From the NCBI RefSeq assembly GCF_022447245.1, contig NZ_JAKVBC010000028.1, forward strand, positions 1 through 64,000: a stretch of 64,000 nt of DNA. Direction: 5' to 3'. Origin of the DNA: Kordia sp. Its GTDB lineage: Bacteria > Bacteroidota > Bacteroidia > Flavobacteriales > Flavobacteriaceae. The translations under genes and the position numbers were made by a program. Shown piece after piece: positions 18,169 through 26,427 of this stretch. Numbering within the stretch: the stretch's first letter is position 1; every line of letters begins with the position of its first letter. Below the pieces are notes generated by a model, which saw nothing but the letters and a program-made list of their open reading frames with translations, did no database searches and was not told where the DNA came from.

Positions 18169-18301
18169 ATATCACCTAAATAGGTTAGTATAAATGCCCA
18201 ATTCATGTGTTTTTAAACGGTATTGTAGCTTCTAATTTTGAGGTATTCAATAATCATAACATTACTACCTAAAAATAGTAATGTCATAAGAAATATATAT
18301 C

Positions 18302-18931
18302 ATGGAATTAAAAAAAAGATTTAATCATTATTCATTTTCAAGAAGTTTTTTTTAATGACACAAATCAAGCTGTTAAAAAAACCGTAAAAAACAATTTACA
18401 ACCCTTAGTAGACGCAGCACAAAAAATAGATATTCATGTAAGTTTTTGGGAAGATTTAAATACTTCAAATACCACATCTGTAATTCCAATTCCTGCATAA
18501 AGTGAACGTGTCAGTCGTTTTGAAGCTCCTTCAGAAGTAAATTTATCTTATAAACTACATGGACCAGAAGTAATTTTAACAAGCGGTTGGTTTGGTACTT
18601 GTATTAATAACGCTATAGAAAGTATTATGACTGCCTTTTTTAGACCGAAGCATTAGTATGCACAGGAGAACTTTCCATTCGCATGCCTCAAAAAACAGTT
18701 TTTGTATTTTCTGAATTATTGGAAAATTTATTAGACTCTAATATTATAAGCAAACTTCAAAGCGCATTTGACAATTCTTCAGCACCAAACAAATTAATAG
18801 TGAAAGAAAGAGGTTTACGTTACAGAATTATTAGAACTGCCACACAAGAAACGCTTACTAAACGTGTTGTTGTTCCAGTAACAAGTCAGCCTGTAGAACA
18901 AATATTTGACGTTGTATTTTTGCTCGATTAA
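18302..18931 (+). pseudogene. Decayed gene of unknown family
   Basis: From an ATG at 18302 the frame breaks after about 17 residues. Another frame carries FNDTNQAVKKTVKNNLQPLV and VSFWEDLNTSNTTSVIPIPA, a TAA, then more protein (VSRFEAPSEVNLSYKLHGPE, LTSGWFGTCINNAIESIMTA). After a further shift near 18650 the last 82 residues are intact (MPQKTVFVFSELLENLLDSN) to 18931. At least two frameshifts and one stop are present. The order of the parts is that of a single protein of about 210 residues that I do not recognise. Confidence 0.65.
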
Positions 18932-18951
18932 GTACCTAAAGAGTTATACAA

Positions 18952-18978
18952 AAAAGCCATCCCGTTTGGATGGCTTTT
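18952..18978. terminator. Bidirectional terminator between the dead gene and btuB
   Basis: An 11-bp perfect stem AAAAGCCATCC/GGATGGCTTTT with a 5-nt loop lies between the converging units. Confidence 0.85.
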
Positions 18979-19008
18979 AAAACTTATTGTTGTGGTATTA
19001 AATAAACT

Positions 19009-20871
19009 TTACAGGCTTAACGAAAATCCTACACGTACGTTAGTACCTCTCGTTGTAAATCCTGTAATCTCTGTATATTCTTCATTGAATATATTTGATA
19101 CGGTAATAAATCCTGTCCAACGTTGGTTAAACTGGTGATTTACATTTGCTCCAATTAAATTGAAGGCTTCCAACTCCACAGTTTGGAATGTTGTAAAATC
19201 TCTGTCTAAACGCTCAGACGTGAATTGGTATGATAATCCTGCATTTGTCTTTGGAGAAAATGCATATCCTACGTTTAAGTTTGCTTTATGCTTTGGTATA
19301 CGCAATACTTCTACATCTTTTTTCTCTGTAAATGTATAGTTTGCATCAATAGTTAAGTTTTCAATTGGCGTTGCAGATACCTCTACTTCTGCACCATTTA
19401 CAGTAAACTCTTCATTTACATTTTGGTATTCACCTGCAAATGTTGTGAAATCTGTTACTGTATATTGAATAAAGTTTTCTTCTTTTCTGTTGAAGTATAA
19501 TGCGCTTGCACGTAATTTATCAGATAACTGTACTTCTACTCCACCTTCTATAGTTGTATTTTCTTCTGGCTCTAAATTTGGATTTGGTCCAAAGTTTCCA
19601 AACAACTGCGATAATGTTGGTGCAATAAATGATGTACTATACGATCCAAATACCTTAGCATATCCTTGTCCTAAAGCCATACGATATGATGGATTTAAGT
19701 TGTATGTAAAGTGTGTTCCGTACTCACTGTGGTTGTTTAAACGTCCACCAGCATTTACGTTTAATCCGAAATCAGAAACATATACTACATTTACGTAAGG
19801 ATCAACAATAGAAGAAGATTGCTCTTCTGCAAAAACCGTTTGGTTATCAATATAGTTTAATCCAACAACCGTATAAAACTGGTTGTTAAAGTTGTATTTG
19901 TTGTAAATATCTACAGCAATTGTTTCTCCTTCAAATGTTGACGGGAAGTTTGAGAAAAACTCACGATCAATGGTTGTATATGCAGCATTCATAGTAACAC
20001 TACCGTTTTTGTATGTATATTTTGGAGCAATTCCAAAACGATATTGATCAGATACTCCTTCAAATTCTGCATCCGCTATTGGAGAAGAATTATCAAATCC
20101 ATTTCTAAATTTATCTTGGGAACCAAAAATACTGACATTAAATGCATCCGAAAATGTATATCCTATTTTTACGTTTGCATTTATGCGAGAAAAACGATCA
20201 CTTTCTTCACCAATTACTGCAGATAAACCATCAGTGCTTTGGTGACCAAAACTTACCGCATATGTTAAATCGTCTACAGTTCCGTCAACACGAGCACTGT
20301 TTGAAAAATCGTTTATGTTATAATCAGAATCGTCTTGTGATTGATTCGTTCCAAAAGAACTATTTACTCGTAAAGCGATAGTATCATCAGAGGCTTTTTT
20401 AGTTGTGATGCTAATTACAGCTGTAGCTGCACCACTTCCGTATAGAGTACTTGAAGCTCCTTTAATAATTTCGATAGATTCAATTTGATCTAGAGCAATC
20501 AAACGTAAATCAAAGTCATTTGCAATAGAAGAGGGATCATTTACCTGAATACCATCAACCATGATTAATACTTGGCGGTTGTTTCCTCCACGAACAAAAT
20601 AACTTAGGTTTTGTCCAGCATTACTTCTACTTCCTAAAATTTCAATTCCACTTTTGGTATTGATAACCTCAGCAACTGTTTTTCCTTGATTTCTTTTAAT
20701 TTCTTCACTAGAAATAGTGATCACTGTTTTACCAGAGTTTTCACGTTTTAATGCATGACGTGAATCAGAGATAACAACCTCATCTAATTGTTCAGTTTCG
20801 TCTTGTTGTTGTGCAAATACAGCTGTACATGCTAAAAACAAGGCACTAAGAGATAGTACTGTTCTTTTCAT
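19009..20871 (-). CDS. btuB: TonB-dependent outer-membrane receptor, cobalamin (BtuB) type
   Basis: Imports vitamin B12 or another corrinoid through the outer membrane using TonB energy. 620 residues: signal peptide (cut after FAQ), an N-terminal TonB-box-like segment (DEVVISDSRH), a plug domain (residues about 45-150, IESIEIIKGASSTLYGSGAA) and a C-terminal 22-strand barrel ending in a final aromatic/hydrophobic strand (VRVGFSLSL). The cobalamin riboswitch in its leader and the divergent btuFCD genes fix the substrate class. Expression should fall when B12 is plentiful. Confidence 0.93.
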   Translation of the reverse strand: MKRTVLSLSALFLACTAVFAQQQDETEQLDEVVISDSRHALKRENSGKTVITISSEEIKRNQGKTVAEVINTKSGIEILGSRSNAGQNLSYFVRGGNNRQVLIMVDGIQVNDPSSIANDFDLRLIALDQIESIEIIKGASSTLYGSGAATAVISITTKKASDDTIALRVNSSFGTNQSQDDSDYNINDFSNSARVDGTVDDLTYAVSFGHQSTDGLSAVIGEESDRFSRINANVKIGYTFSDAFNVSIFGSQDKFRNGFDNSSPIADAEFEGVSDQYRFGIAPKYTYKNGSVTMNAAYTTIDREFFSNFPSTFEGETIAVDIYNKYNFNNQFYTVVGLNYIDNQTVFAEEQSSSIVDPYVNVVYVSDFGLNVNAGGRLNNHSEYGTHFTYNLNPSYRMALGQGYAKVFGSYSTSFIAPTLSQLFGNFGPNPNLEPEENTTIEGGVEVQLSDKLRASALYFNRKEENFIQYTVTDFTTFAGEYQNVNEEFTVNGAEVEVSATPIENLTIDANYTFTEKKDVEVLRIPKHKANLNVGYAFSPKTNAGLSYQFTSERLDRDFTTFQTVELEAFNLIGANVNHQFNQRWTGFITVSNIFNEEYTEITGFTTRGTNVRVGFSLSL

Positions 20872-20949
20872 TTAGTTTTGTTTTTATGGGAATAAAGTAT
20901 GGGTTTCCATACGCAAACTTTTATCCCGAAAGTTTGACATTAATTATGA

Positions 20950-21166
20950 AAATTGGCAGGTCTCCTGACTTACAATTTGCTATATACCTTCCCGAAAATT
21001 CAGTGGTCATGTAGTTATAGCAATTCATTTTTGAAATGAAGTACTGAATATCATTCAGCACATGCTTACAGTTGCGGGAACAGTTCAAGAATGAAGGTGC
21101 GTTGCCTTTTCACTTGATTCCCTTTTAATCCGAGACTACTAATGCATGCTCGAAACCAAAATTCGC
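20950..21166 (-). promoter_or_regulatory. Cobalamin (adenosylcobalamin) riboswitch controlling btuB
   Basis: Read on the minus strand, the core GTGAAAAGGCAACG and CCCGCAACTGTAAGC elements of the cobalamin aptamer are present, followed by the B12 box GTCAGGAGACCTGCC (20969-20955). Outer-stem arms near the two ends pair in seven of nine positions. It ends about 80 nt before the btuB ATG. Binding of cobalamin is expected to reduce btuB expression. No separate aptamer precedes the divergent btuF. Confidence 0.95.
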
Positions 21167-21248
21167 CGCAAAAATAAACATTCTTTTAGAATCTATCTAT
21201 ATAAAACATGAAATAATATTACTTTTGAAAAAATAAGCAACCATATTC

Positions 21249-22424
21249 ATGCAAGCATTCAAATCTATTTTTTGTGTATTATTTTTTTTGTGTATCCTTT
21301 GTTTTTCATGTAAAACAGAGAAAAAAGAAACTTCAAAAGAGACACTTCCCGGTATAGAAAAAGTTAAAACTACTACTGAAAATTTAGCACATGCCAAGAA
21401 ATTTTCTATTGAAAAATCAAATGATATTACTATTATTACTGTATTTTCTCCTTGGCCAGATGCCGAAAAAGATTTTAAGTATGCCTTACTTCCGAGAGAA
21501 AAAGCTGCTAGCATTACTTTAGATCGCAATGCGTATGATGCTATTGTTTTAACACCAATAGAACGCGTGGTTGTAACCTCAACAACTCATATTCCTACTT
21601 TAGAAATGCTAGGTGTAGAACATACATTGGTAGGTTTTCCGCAAACTAATTATATTTCTTCTGAAAAAACACGTGCGTTGATTGATGCTGGAAAAGTGAA
21701 AGATATTGGACAAAACGAACAAATTAATATTGAACTTTTAATCGATTTACAACCTGAACTTGTGATTGGGTTTTCTATCAATAATTCAAATCCAACGTAT
21801 GAAACTATACAAAAAGCAAATATTCCTGTAGTATATAATGGTGATTGGACCGAAGGAACACCTTTAGGAAGGGCAGAATGGATTCACTTTTTTGCACCTT
21901 TCTTTCAAAAAGAAGCCAAAGCAAAAGAAGTATTTAAAGATATCGCAGATAATTATCTAGAAGCTAAAAAATTAGCTACAAAAGCAACTACAAAACCTAC
22001 CGTTTTGGCTGGTGCAATGTTTAAAGACATTTGGTATTTACCTGCTGGCGAAAGTTTTCAAGCGCAATATTTAATTGATGCAAACGCAGCCTATATTTGG
22101 GCAGATTCTAAAGGAACTGGAAGTTTATCTTTGAGTGCCGAAAGTGTACTGGATAAAGCTGCTGATGCTGATATTTGGATTGGTCCTGGACGCTTTAAAA
22201 CGTATGAAGATATGAAAGAAGCGAATCGATTGTATGCTGAATTTGCTCCTTTTAAAAACAAAAAAATATATACTACGGCAAATACCATTGGAAAAACAGG
22301 CGGTACGATGTATTATGAATTGGCACCAACGCGACCAGATATTGTGTTGAAAGACATTATTAAAGCGATTCATCCAGAAATTTTGCCAAATTATCAACCT
22401 TTCTTTTTTAAACCTTTGTTATAG
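21249..22424 (+). CDS. btuF: Cobalamin ABC transporter substrate-binding lipoprotein
   Basis: 391 residues with a lipoprotein signal peptide (lipobox FSC, Cys19). The body is the two-lobed helical-backbone periplasmic binding fold (RVVVTSTTHIPTLEMLGVEH, LQPELVIGFSINN, ADIWIGPGRF) seen for B12 and siderophore receptors. It delivers corrinoid to BtuC. The first gene of btuF-btuC-btuD, divergent from btuB and its riboswitch. A siderophore ligand is possible from the fold alone, but the neighbouring riboswitch favours B12. Confidence 0.9.
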   Translation: MQAFKSIFCVLFFLCILCFSCKTEKKETSKETLPGIEKVKTTTENLAHAKKFSIEKSNDITIITVFSPWPDAEKDFKYALLPREKAASITLDRNAYDAIVLTPIERVVVTSTTHIPTLEMLGVEHTLVGFPQTNYISSEKTRALIDAGKVKDIGQNEQINIELLIDLQPELVIGFSINNSNPTYETIQKANIPVVYNGDWTEGTPLGRAEWIHFFAPFFQKEAKAKEVFKDIADNYLEAKKLATKATTKPTVLAGAMFKDIWYLPAGESFQAQYLIDANAAYIWADSKGTGSLSLSAESVLDKAADADIWIGPGRFKTYEDMKEANRLYAEFAPFKNKKIYTTANTIGKTGGTMYYELAPTRPDIVLKDIIKAIHPEILPNYQPFFFKPLL

Positions 22425-23456
22425 TTGCCTGATCAAAAATCATATCGTTTTACCTTTATTGTCCTGATTATAGTATTGATCGGTTGTTTCTTAATGAATA
22501 TCAGCTTAGGTTCGGTATCTATTTCTATGGAAGGAATTTTTGCAGCCTTTACAGGTGGCGAAATTGAGAAAGAAACTTGGCGAACTACCATTTTATCGAT
22601 TCGCTTGCCCAAAGCTATTGCAGCCGTTTTGGTTGGTTTTGGATTGTCGTTAAGCGGATTGTTGATGCAAACATTATTTAGAAATCCGCTTTCTGGACCT
22701 TTTGTGTTAGGCTTGAGTTCTGGAGCAAGTTTAGGAGTTGCGCTACTTATTATGGGCGCTTCTGCGTTTGGTGGATTTTTTGGAACACTTTTATTATCTA
22801 GTTACAGCTTAGTTATTGCGGCCAGTTTGGGAAGTTTCTTAGTTTTGTTAACTGTAATGATTGTGTCTACACGTGTAAAAGACACTATGTCTATTTTGAT
22901 CATCGGATTGATGTTTGGAAGTATTACTTCTGCAATAGTAAGTGTGTTGACATATTTTAGTGATGCCGAAGAATTGAAACAATTTATGATGTGGACTTTA
23001 GGTTCGTTGGGAAATTTAAGTTGGCAAGAACTAGGGATTTTAAGCGGTTTGATTGTTGGTGGAATTTTGCTAAGTATTCTTTCCATTAAATCATTGAATG
23101 CTTTCTTATTAGGTGAAAACTACGCTCGTAGTTTAGGAATTGATATCAAAAGAGCACGCTATACTGTCATTATTGCAACCAGTTTAATGGCTGGAAGTTG
23201 TACTGCTTTTGTAGGTCCGATTGCGTTTATCGGCTTGGCTATTCCGCACATTACACGATTGTTTTTTAATACTACCAATCACAAAATCTTAGTCCCAAGT
23301 GTTTGCTTAATTGGCGGAATTTTATTGTTGGTTTGCGATAGTATTGCGCAGGTTCCGTTTAGTGATATTACCTTACCTATTAATGCCATTACTTCTATGA
23401 TTGGCGCGCCTGTGGTTATTTGGTTGTTGGTACGCAAACGCAAAATGATTTTTTAG
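22425..23456 (+). CDS. btuC: Cobalamin ABC transporter permease (FecCD/BtuC family)
   Basis: 343 residues with about ten membrane segments. The FecCD signature region is visible (GPIAFIGLAIPHITRLFF, and GLSLSGLLMQTLFRNPLSGP near the N-terminus). It starts at TTG 22425, directly after the btuF stop codon; no ATG is available nearby, so translation is coupled. Forms the inner-membrane channel with BtuD. Confidence 0.92.
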   Translation: MPDQKSYRFTFIVLIIVLIGCFLMNISLGSVSISMEGIFAAFTGGEIEKETWRTTILSIRLPKAIAAVLVGFGLSLSGLLMQTLFRNPLSGPFVLGLSSGASLGVALLIMGASAFGGFFGTLLLSSYSLVIAASLGSFLVLLTVMIVSTRVKDTMSILIIGLMFGSITSAIVSVLTYFSDAEELKQFMMWTLGSLGNLSWQELGILSGLIVGGILLSILSIKSLNAFLLGENYARSLGIDIKRARYTVIIATSLMAGSCTAFVGPIAFIGLAIPHITRLFFNTTNHKILVPSVCLIGGILLLVCDSIAQVPFSDITLPINAITSMIGAPVVIWLLVRKRKMIF

Positions 23457-23941
23457 ATGCATAAAGCTTTTTTCAAGGATTTAAAAGTTTTTGAATTATA
23501 AATCAATTGTATTTATATCTAATCTTTCTTTAACTACTCAATGATTTATCTAATTTAAAAAGTTCTAGAAATTTCAAGTTTTCTGTTGTATTTTTTATTA
23601 ATTGTAATATTGTCAACTCCATTTTTATGATCAGAAATGATCTTATCAAAATAATAATCAGATGAATCTAAATAATTAATAATTTCATTCTTGATCTCCT
23701 TAAGTTGCAATTTAGTTTTATTATCTATCTGAGAGGTACATGAATTACAAAACGCTAAAGAAAACTTTAATACGTTCACTATTAAACGAATACACCTTTA
23801 CTTTGATTTTTTTCATTTCTATACTTTATATATTTCATAACTATTCTTTTTATAACTCAAAATCAAAAATACAATTTCACTTTTTAAAATCTACTGTAAA
23901 AAAACGTACTTTTATCATCTCAAATAAAAAAACATATCTCT
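23457..23941. other. AT-rich insertion separating the btuD start codon from its coding region
   Basis: Right after the btuC stop an ATG (23457) opens only 14 codons. The btuD frame resumes with KTITYPVLQAASLSIGY from 23942. The roughly 480 bases between are even richer in A+T and carry small opposing frames, one on the minus strand (23555-23779, containing SLAFCNSCTSQIDNKTKLQL) and one on the plus strand (23740-23943). No transposase, terminal inverted repeat or target duplication could be seen. Confidence 0.55.
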
Positions 23942-24013
23942 AAAACAATTACATATCCAGTACTACAAGCAGCTTCACTTAGCATTGGCTATCAAGAGAA
24001 AGCAAATCGCAAG

Positions 24014-24733
24014 GTGATTGCGGAAGCGATTGATTTTAAAATTTCGAAAGGGAAATTAGTGGCATTGGTTGGCGCAAACGGTATTGGGAAATCTACTTTG
24101 TTACGTACGCTTGCTAAAATTCAGCAACCACTTTCGGGAGAGATTCTATTGCAAAATAAGTCGCTTCACTCCTATTCAAATGCGGAATTGGCGAAAGAGA
24201 TTAGTTTGGTATTGACAGAACAAATTCCTTCCAAAAATTTAACTGTTGTGGAATTAATTGCTTTAGGTCGTCAACCATATACCAATTGGATTGGAAATCT
24301 TTCTAAAAACGATCATGCAATTGTAGAAAGTGCCTTGCAAAAAACGAATTTGCTCGAATTGAAGTATCGTAAATGTTATACGCTGAGTGATGGACAATTG
24401 CAAAAAGTAATGATTGCACGTGCGTTGGCACAAGATACTTCTATGATTATTCTTGATGAACCCACCACACATTTAGATATGTATCATAAAGCGTATGTTT
24501 TGAATCTGCTAAAAAAATTAGCTCACGATACACAAAAAACCATGTTGTTTTCTACGCATGAAATTGATTTGGCGATTCAATTATGTGATGAAATGATTGT
24601 AATGAATGATGGTAAGGTATTTTCAGGAACACCATGTGAGCTAATTGAACAAGGTGCTTTTGAAAAATTATTCCCAAATGATTTAATTGTATTCAACTCA
24701 AAATCAGGAAGTTTTAAAGTCCAAAACAAATAG
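24014..24733 (+). CDS. btuD: Cobalamin ABC transporter ATPase, N-terminus separated from any start codon
   Basis: ATP-binding subunit powering BtuC. Motifs visible are Walker A GANGIGKST, the signature LSDGQLQKVMIARAL, Walker B MIILDEP and the switch His in FSTHE. The conserved first strand (LQAASLSIGY) lies upstream at about 23963-23992 in the same frame. There is no ATG, GTG or TTG between the stop at 23897-23899 and the GTG at 24014. A protein from that GTG lacks about 20-25 residues, including the base-stacking aromatic region. The transporter may be impaired. The stop is followed by the terminator of RNA copy R1, read from the other strand. Confidence 0.8.
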   Translation: MIAEAIDFKISKGKLVALVGANGIGKSTLLRTLAKIQQPLSGEILLQNKSLHSYSNAELAKEISLVLTEQIPSKNLTVVELIALGRQPYTNWIGNLSKNDHAIVESALQKTNLLELKYRKCYTLSDGQLQKVMIARALAQDTSMIILDEPTTHLDMYHKAYVLNLLKKLAHDTQKTMLFSTHEIDLAIQLCDEMIVMNDGKVFSGTPCELIEQGAFEKLFPNDLIVFNSKSGSFKVQNK

Positions 24734-24740
24734 GTTGTAC

Positions 24741-24884
24741 AAAAAAACGCCTTATCAAGCGATAAGACGTTTTCTAAAACTAACCAACCAAAAAATGTAA
24801 TACGACTCTCTTTACTCAAGTAACCAGCTCTTTGTACTGTCGTCATCGTAATACACATTACATAAGTCAACATCTGTGCCAAAA
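24741..24884 (-). ncRNA. Structured RNA, repeat copy R1
   Basis: One of four related elements of about 145 nt. Read on the minus strand: TTGGCAC (24882-24876), a stem whose arms are TGTATTACGA and TCGTATTACA, an inner hairpin TTAC-TTGA-GTAA, the constant segment TTGGTTGGTTAG, then a terminator stem AACGTCTTATC/GATAAGGCGTT with GCTT loop and T run. The R1 terminator stem differs in sequence from the other copies but keeps the pairing, including one G-U pair, and the same loop. On the plus strand that pair would be a C-A mismatch, which fixes the strand. It also closes btuD from the other side. Confidence 0.75.
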
Positions 24885-25058
24885 CGTTACACTATTTCTT
24901 AAAAAGATTATATTTTCTGTTAAATAGTCACAAAATAGTATTAATACTAATGCAGAATATTAGAAATACTGCTAAGTGCTAAAGAAGTCAAAATTAGTTC
25001 AACTTGCAATTTTGTACGCGTCTTTCAGACTTCCCAAAATTGAGTTTCACTAAAAACG

Positions 25059-25201
25059 AAAAAAACACCTCACAAGCGTGAAGTGTTTTTTTAACTAAAC
25101 TAACCAACCAATGTACTATGACTCTCTTTACGCAAGTAACCAGCTCTTTGTACTGTCATCATCATAATACTATATACTATGAACCAACTTTCATACCAAA
25201 T
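25059..25201 (-). ncRNA. Structured RNA, repeat copy R2
   Basis: Same architecture as R1 and in the same orientation, about 170 bases upstream of it. The main stem is GTATTATGA/TCATAGTAC: compared with R1, a C-G pair has become T-A on both arms, a compensatory change. The inner hairpin is TTAC-TTGC-GTAA. The conserved TTGGTTGGTTAGTTTAG precedes the terminator CACTTCAC/GTGAGGTG with GCTT loop. The upstream element is TTTGGTATGAAAGTTGG rather than TTGGCAC. No gene follows before R1. Confidence 0.75.
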
Positions 25202-25265
25202 TATTGTACAGTCCTTTAAATTCTAACAAAATTTTAGCATTTGAAAGCTTCTGTAGATGATTAGA

Positions 25266-25316
25266 AAAAGGCTTCATTAAAACAGCAATACTATGGTAAC
25301 TATTTTTTAATGAAGC
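25266..25316 (-). terminator. Terminator-like inverted repeat ending the precursor peptide operon
   Basis: Perfect 12-bp arms GCTTCATTAAAA (25271-25282) and TTTTAATGAAGC (25305-25316), with a 22-nt loop, are followed on the minus strand by CCTTTTTCT. It lies 20 nt after the last precursor (dead) of the operon. Confidence 0.55.
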
Positions 25317-25335
25317 ACTTTAAGTGTTGTTTAAA

Positions 25336-25529
25336 TTAGCCAGCACAGTGTATAACTGAATCTGTACATGTTCTAAGATCTGAATTATTACAAGAGAAAA
25401 CAAATGTATAATGGCAGTTCCTAGAAGGTCCACATGCGCCTCCACTAATTCCTACTTTGATTTCTACTTAATTAAAATTAGAAATTGTGTTTTTTTTAGT
25501 GATAATGATGTAAGGTTTTGTTTTTTAAG
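25336..25529 (-). pseudogene. Dead GG-leader precursor peptide
   Basis: The minus strand from 25529 reads LKKQNLTSLSLKKNTISNFN, clearly the family leader. However, the codon where ATG is expected is CTT, preceded by ATT, and a TAA follows the leader. After it come VEIKVGISGG and a cysteine-rich core with five cysteines (ACGPSRNC, FSCNNSDLRTC, HCAG) to the stop at 25336. Loss of start and an internal stop make it non-functional. It is the last member of a four-peptide operon. Confidence 0.75.
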
Positions 25530-25606
25530 AATTATGCGTTTTTAATAGTTGATTGTTCATCAAGAGTTGCTTGATTATTTATTTTGAACTGGATTTCATG
25601 TTTGGA

Positions 25607-25804
25607 TTAAGCATCACAAACTACGCAAGATTTATAAGCACACGTATTTTGGCTAGCTGGCTCACAATTTAAAGATCGTGGACAAGTTTCTGTTCTACAT
25701 TCAGCATTGAGCCATGTTATTATTCCTCCTTTTAAGGTATTTGCATTAAAATTAGAGATTGATTTCTTGTTTAGTTTTAGTGATTTAAGATGTTGTTTTT
25801 TCAT
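25607..25804 (-). CDS. GG-leader precursor peptide with cysteine-rich core
   Basis: 65 residues: leader MKKQHLKSLKLNKKSISNFN, then ANTLKGG, then a 38-residue core with six cysteines and several Thr/Ser (AECRTETCPRSLNCEPASQN, then TCAYKSCVVCDA). It fits a class I lanthipeptide-type or disulphide-rich secreted peptide. The third gene of the operon, 44 nt after the preceding peptide. It probably depends on the LytTR regulator encoded upstream. The modification enzyme must be elsewhere. Confidence 0.8.
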   Translation of the reverse strand: MKKQHLKSLKLNKKSISNFNANTLKGGIITWLNAECRTETCPRSLNCEPASQNTCAYKSCVVCDA

Positions 25805-25847
25805 TTTATAAAAATTTTAGGTTAATGATTAATTATTTCTAGTGTTA

Positions 25848-26021
25848 TTATTTTGGGCTTCTTGGATCTGGATTTTTTCCTAAAGGATGGTCATTTGATC
25901 CACAATCGGCGTCTGGATCTAAAGACGGATCGGTGATATCTCTAATTCCTCCTTTTAATGAATAATCATTTACAATTATTTTCTTGCTTAGTTTTAATGA
26001 TTTAAGATGTTGCTTCTTCAT
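25848..26021 (-). CDS. GG-leader precursor peptide with Asp/Pro-rich core
   Basis: 57 residues: leader MKKQHLKSLKLSKKIIVNDY, then SLKGG, then IRDITDPSLDPDADCGSNDH and a proline-rich end. It was missed by simple gene length cut-offs, but leader, double stop and operon position support it. The core has one cysteine and the motif ITDPxLDPDAD, shared with two other peptides in this locus (ITDPNNDE, ITDPDLDGDGE). That pattern does not suit a lanthipeptide and hints at a metal-binding or differently used core. Confidence 0.75.
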   Translation of the reverse strand: MKKQHLKSLKLSKKIIVNDYSLKGGIRDITDPSLDPDADCGSNDHPLGKNPDPRSPK

Positions 26022-26061
26022 GATTAAAATGTTCTTTAATTGATTTTTATTCGTTAGAATA

Positions 26062-26273
26062 CTATGATCCAGTTCTTCTTGGTGTGGGATTTGTAGTTGT
26101 TGAGCTACTTGTAGTTCCTGTAGGATTTTCTTGTGCAGCTACGTCAGCCGCCGTGTGTTCATAATCATCCTCATCTTCATCATTATTAGGATCAGTAATT
26201 CCTCCTATAATTTAAAAGCGGTTTTATTCCCAAGAATTCGAGCATTTAATAAGGCAATGCGTTGTGTTTTCAT
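26062..26273 (-). pseudogene. Frameshifted GG-leader peptide of the ITDP type
   Basis: ATG at 26273 opens MKTQRIALLNARILGNKTAF, ending at a TAG after KL. One base off, the frame reads IIGGITDPNNDEDEDDYEHT and a Thr/Ser-rich tail ending PTPRRTGS at 26062. A single-base shift just before the GG splits leader from core, at a T4A3 run. The leader differs from the KLKLNK type but the core start GGITDP is the family one. First gene of the operon behind the 21-bp repeats. Confidence 0.65.
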
Positions 26274-26298
26274 TTTTGAAAGGTTTTAGTTAATAATT

Positions 26299-26306
26299 CA
26301 AAAGTA
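26299..26306 (-). promoter_or_regulatory. -7 box of the precursor peptide operon
   Basis: TACTTTTG on the minus strand fits TAnnTTTG, 26 nt before the first ATG. No TTTG is found 17-20 nt upstream, which would suit an activator-dependent promoter. The repeat array begins 62 bp further upstream. Confidence 0.5.
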
Positions 26307-26367
26307 TGCACATGAAAACCTTAAGCGTCTAATTTTAAATAATTTGTGACAGTTTGCCACAAAAATA

Positions 26368-26417
26368 GTGATGAATAAAAAGTGAAATGGGATGAAATAA
26401 ACTGTATTTGGGATGAA
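26368..26417 (-). promoter_or_regulatory. Three 21-bp-spaced direct repeats, probable LytTR operator
   Basis: On the plus strand GTGATGAA (26368-26375), GGGATGAA (26389-26396) and GGGATGAA (26410-26417) start exactly 21 bp apart. LytTR proteins such as AgrA, ComE and PlnC bind imperfect 9-bp direct repeats separated by about 12-13 bp, i.e. the same period. The array lies between the LytTR gene stop and the peptide operon promoter. The second module has matching repeats at 29854-29903. Confidence 0.6.
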
Positions 26418-26427
26418 TTTTTTCTGA

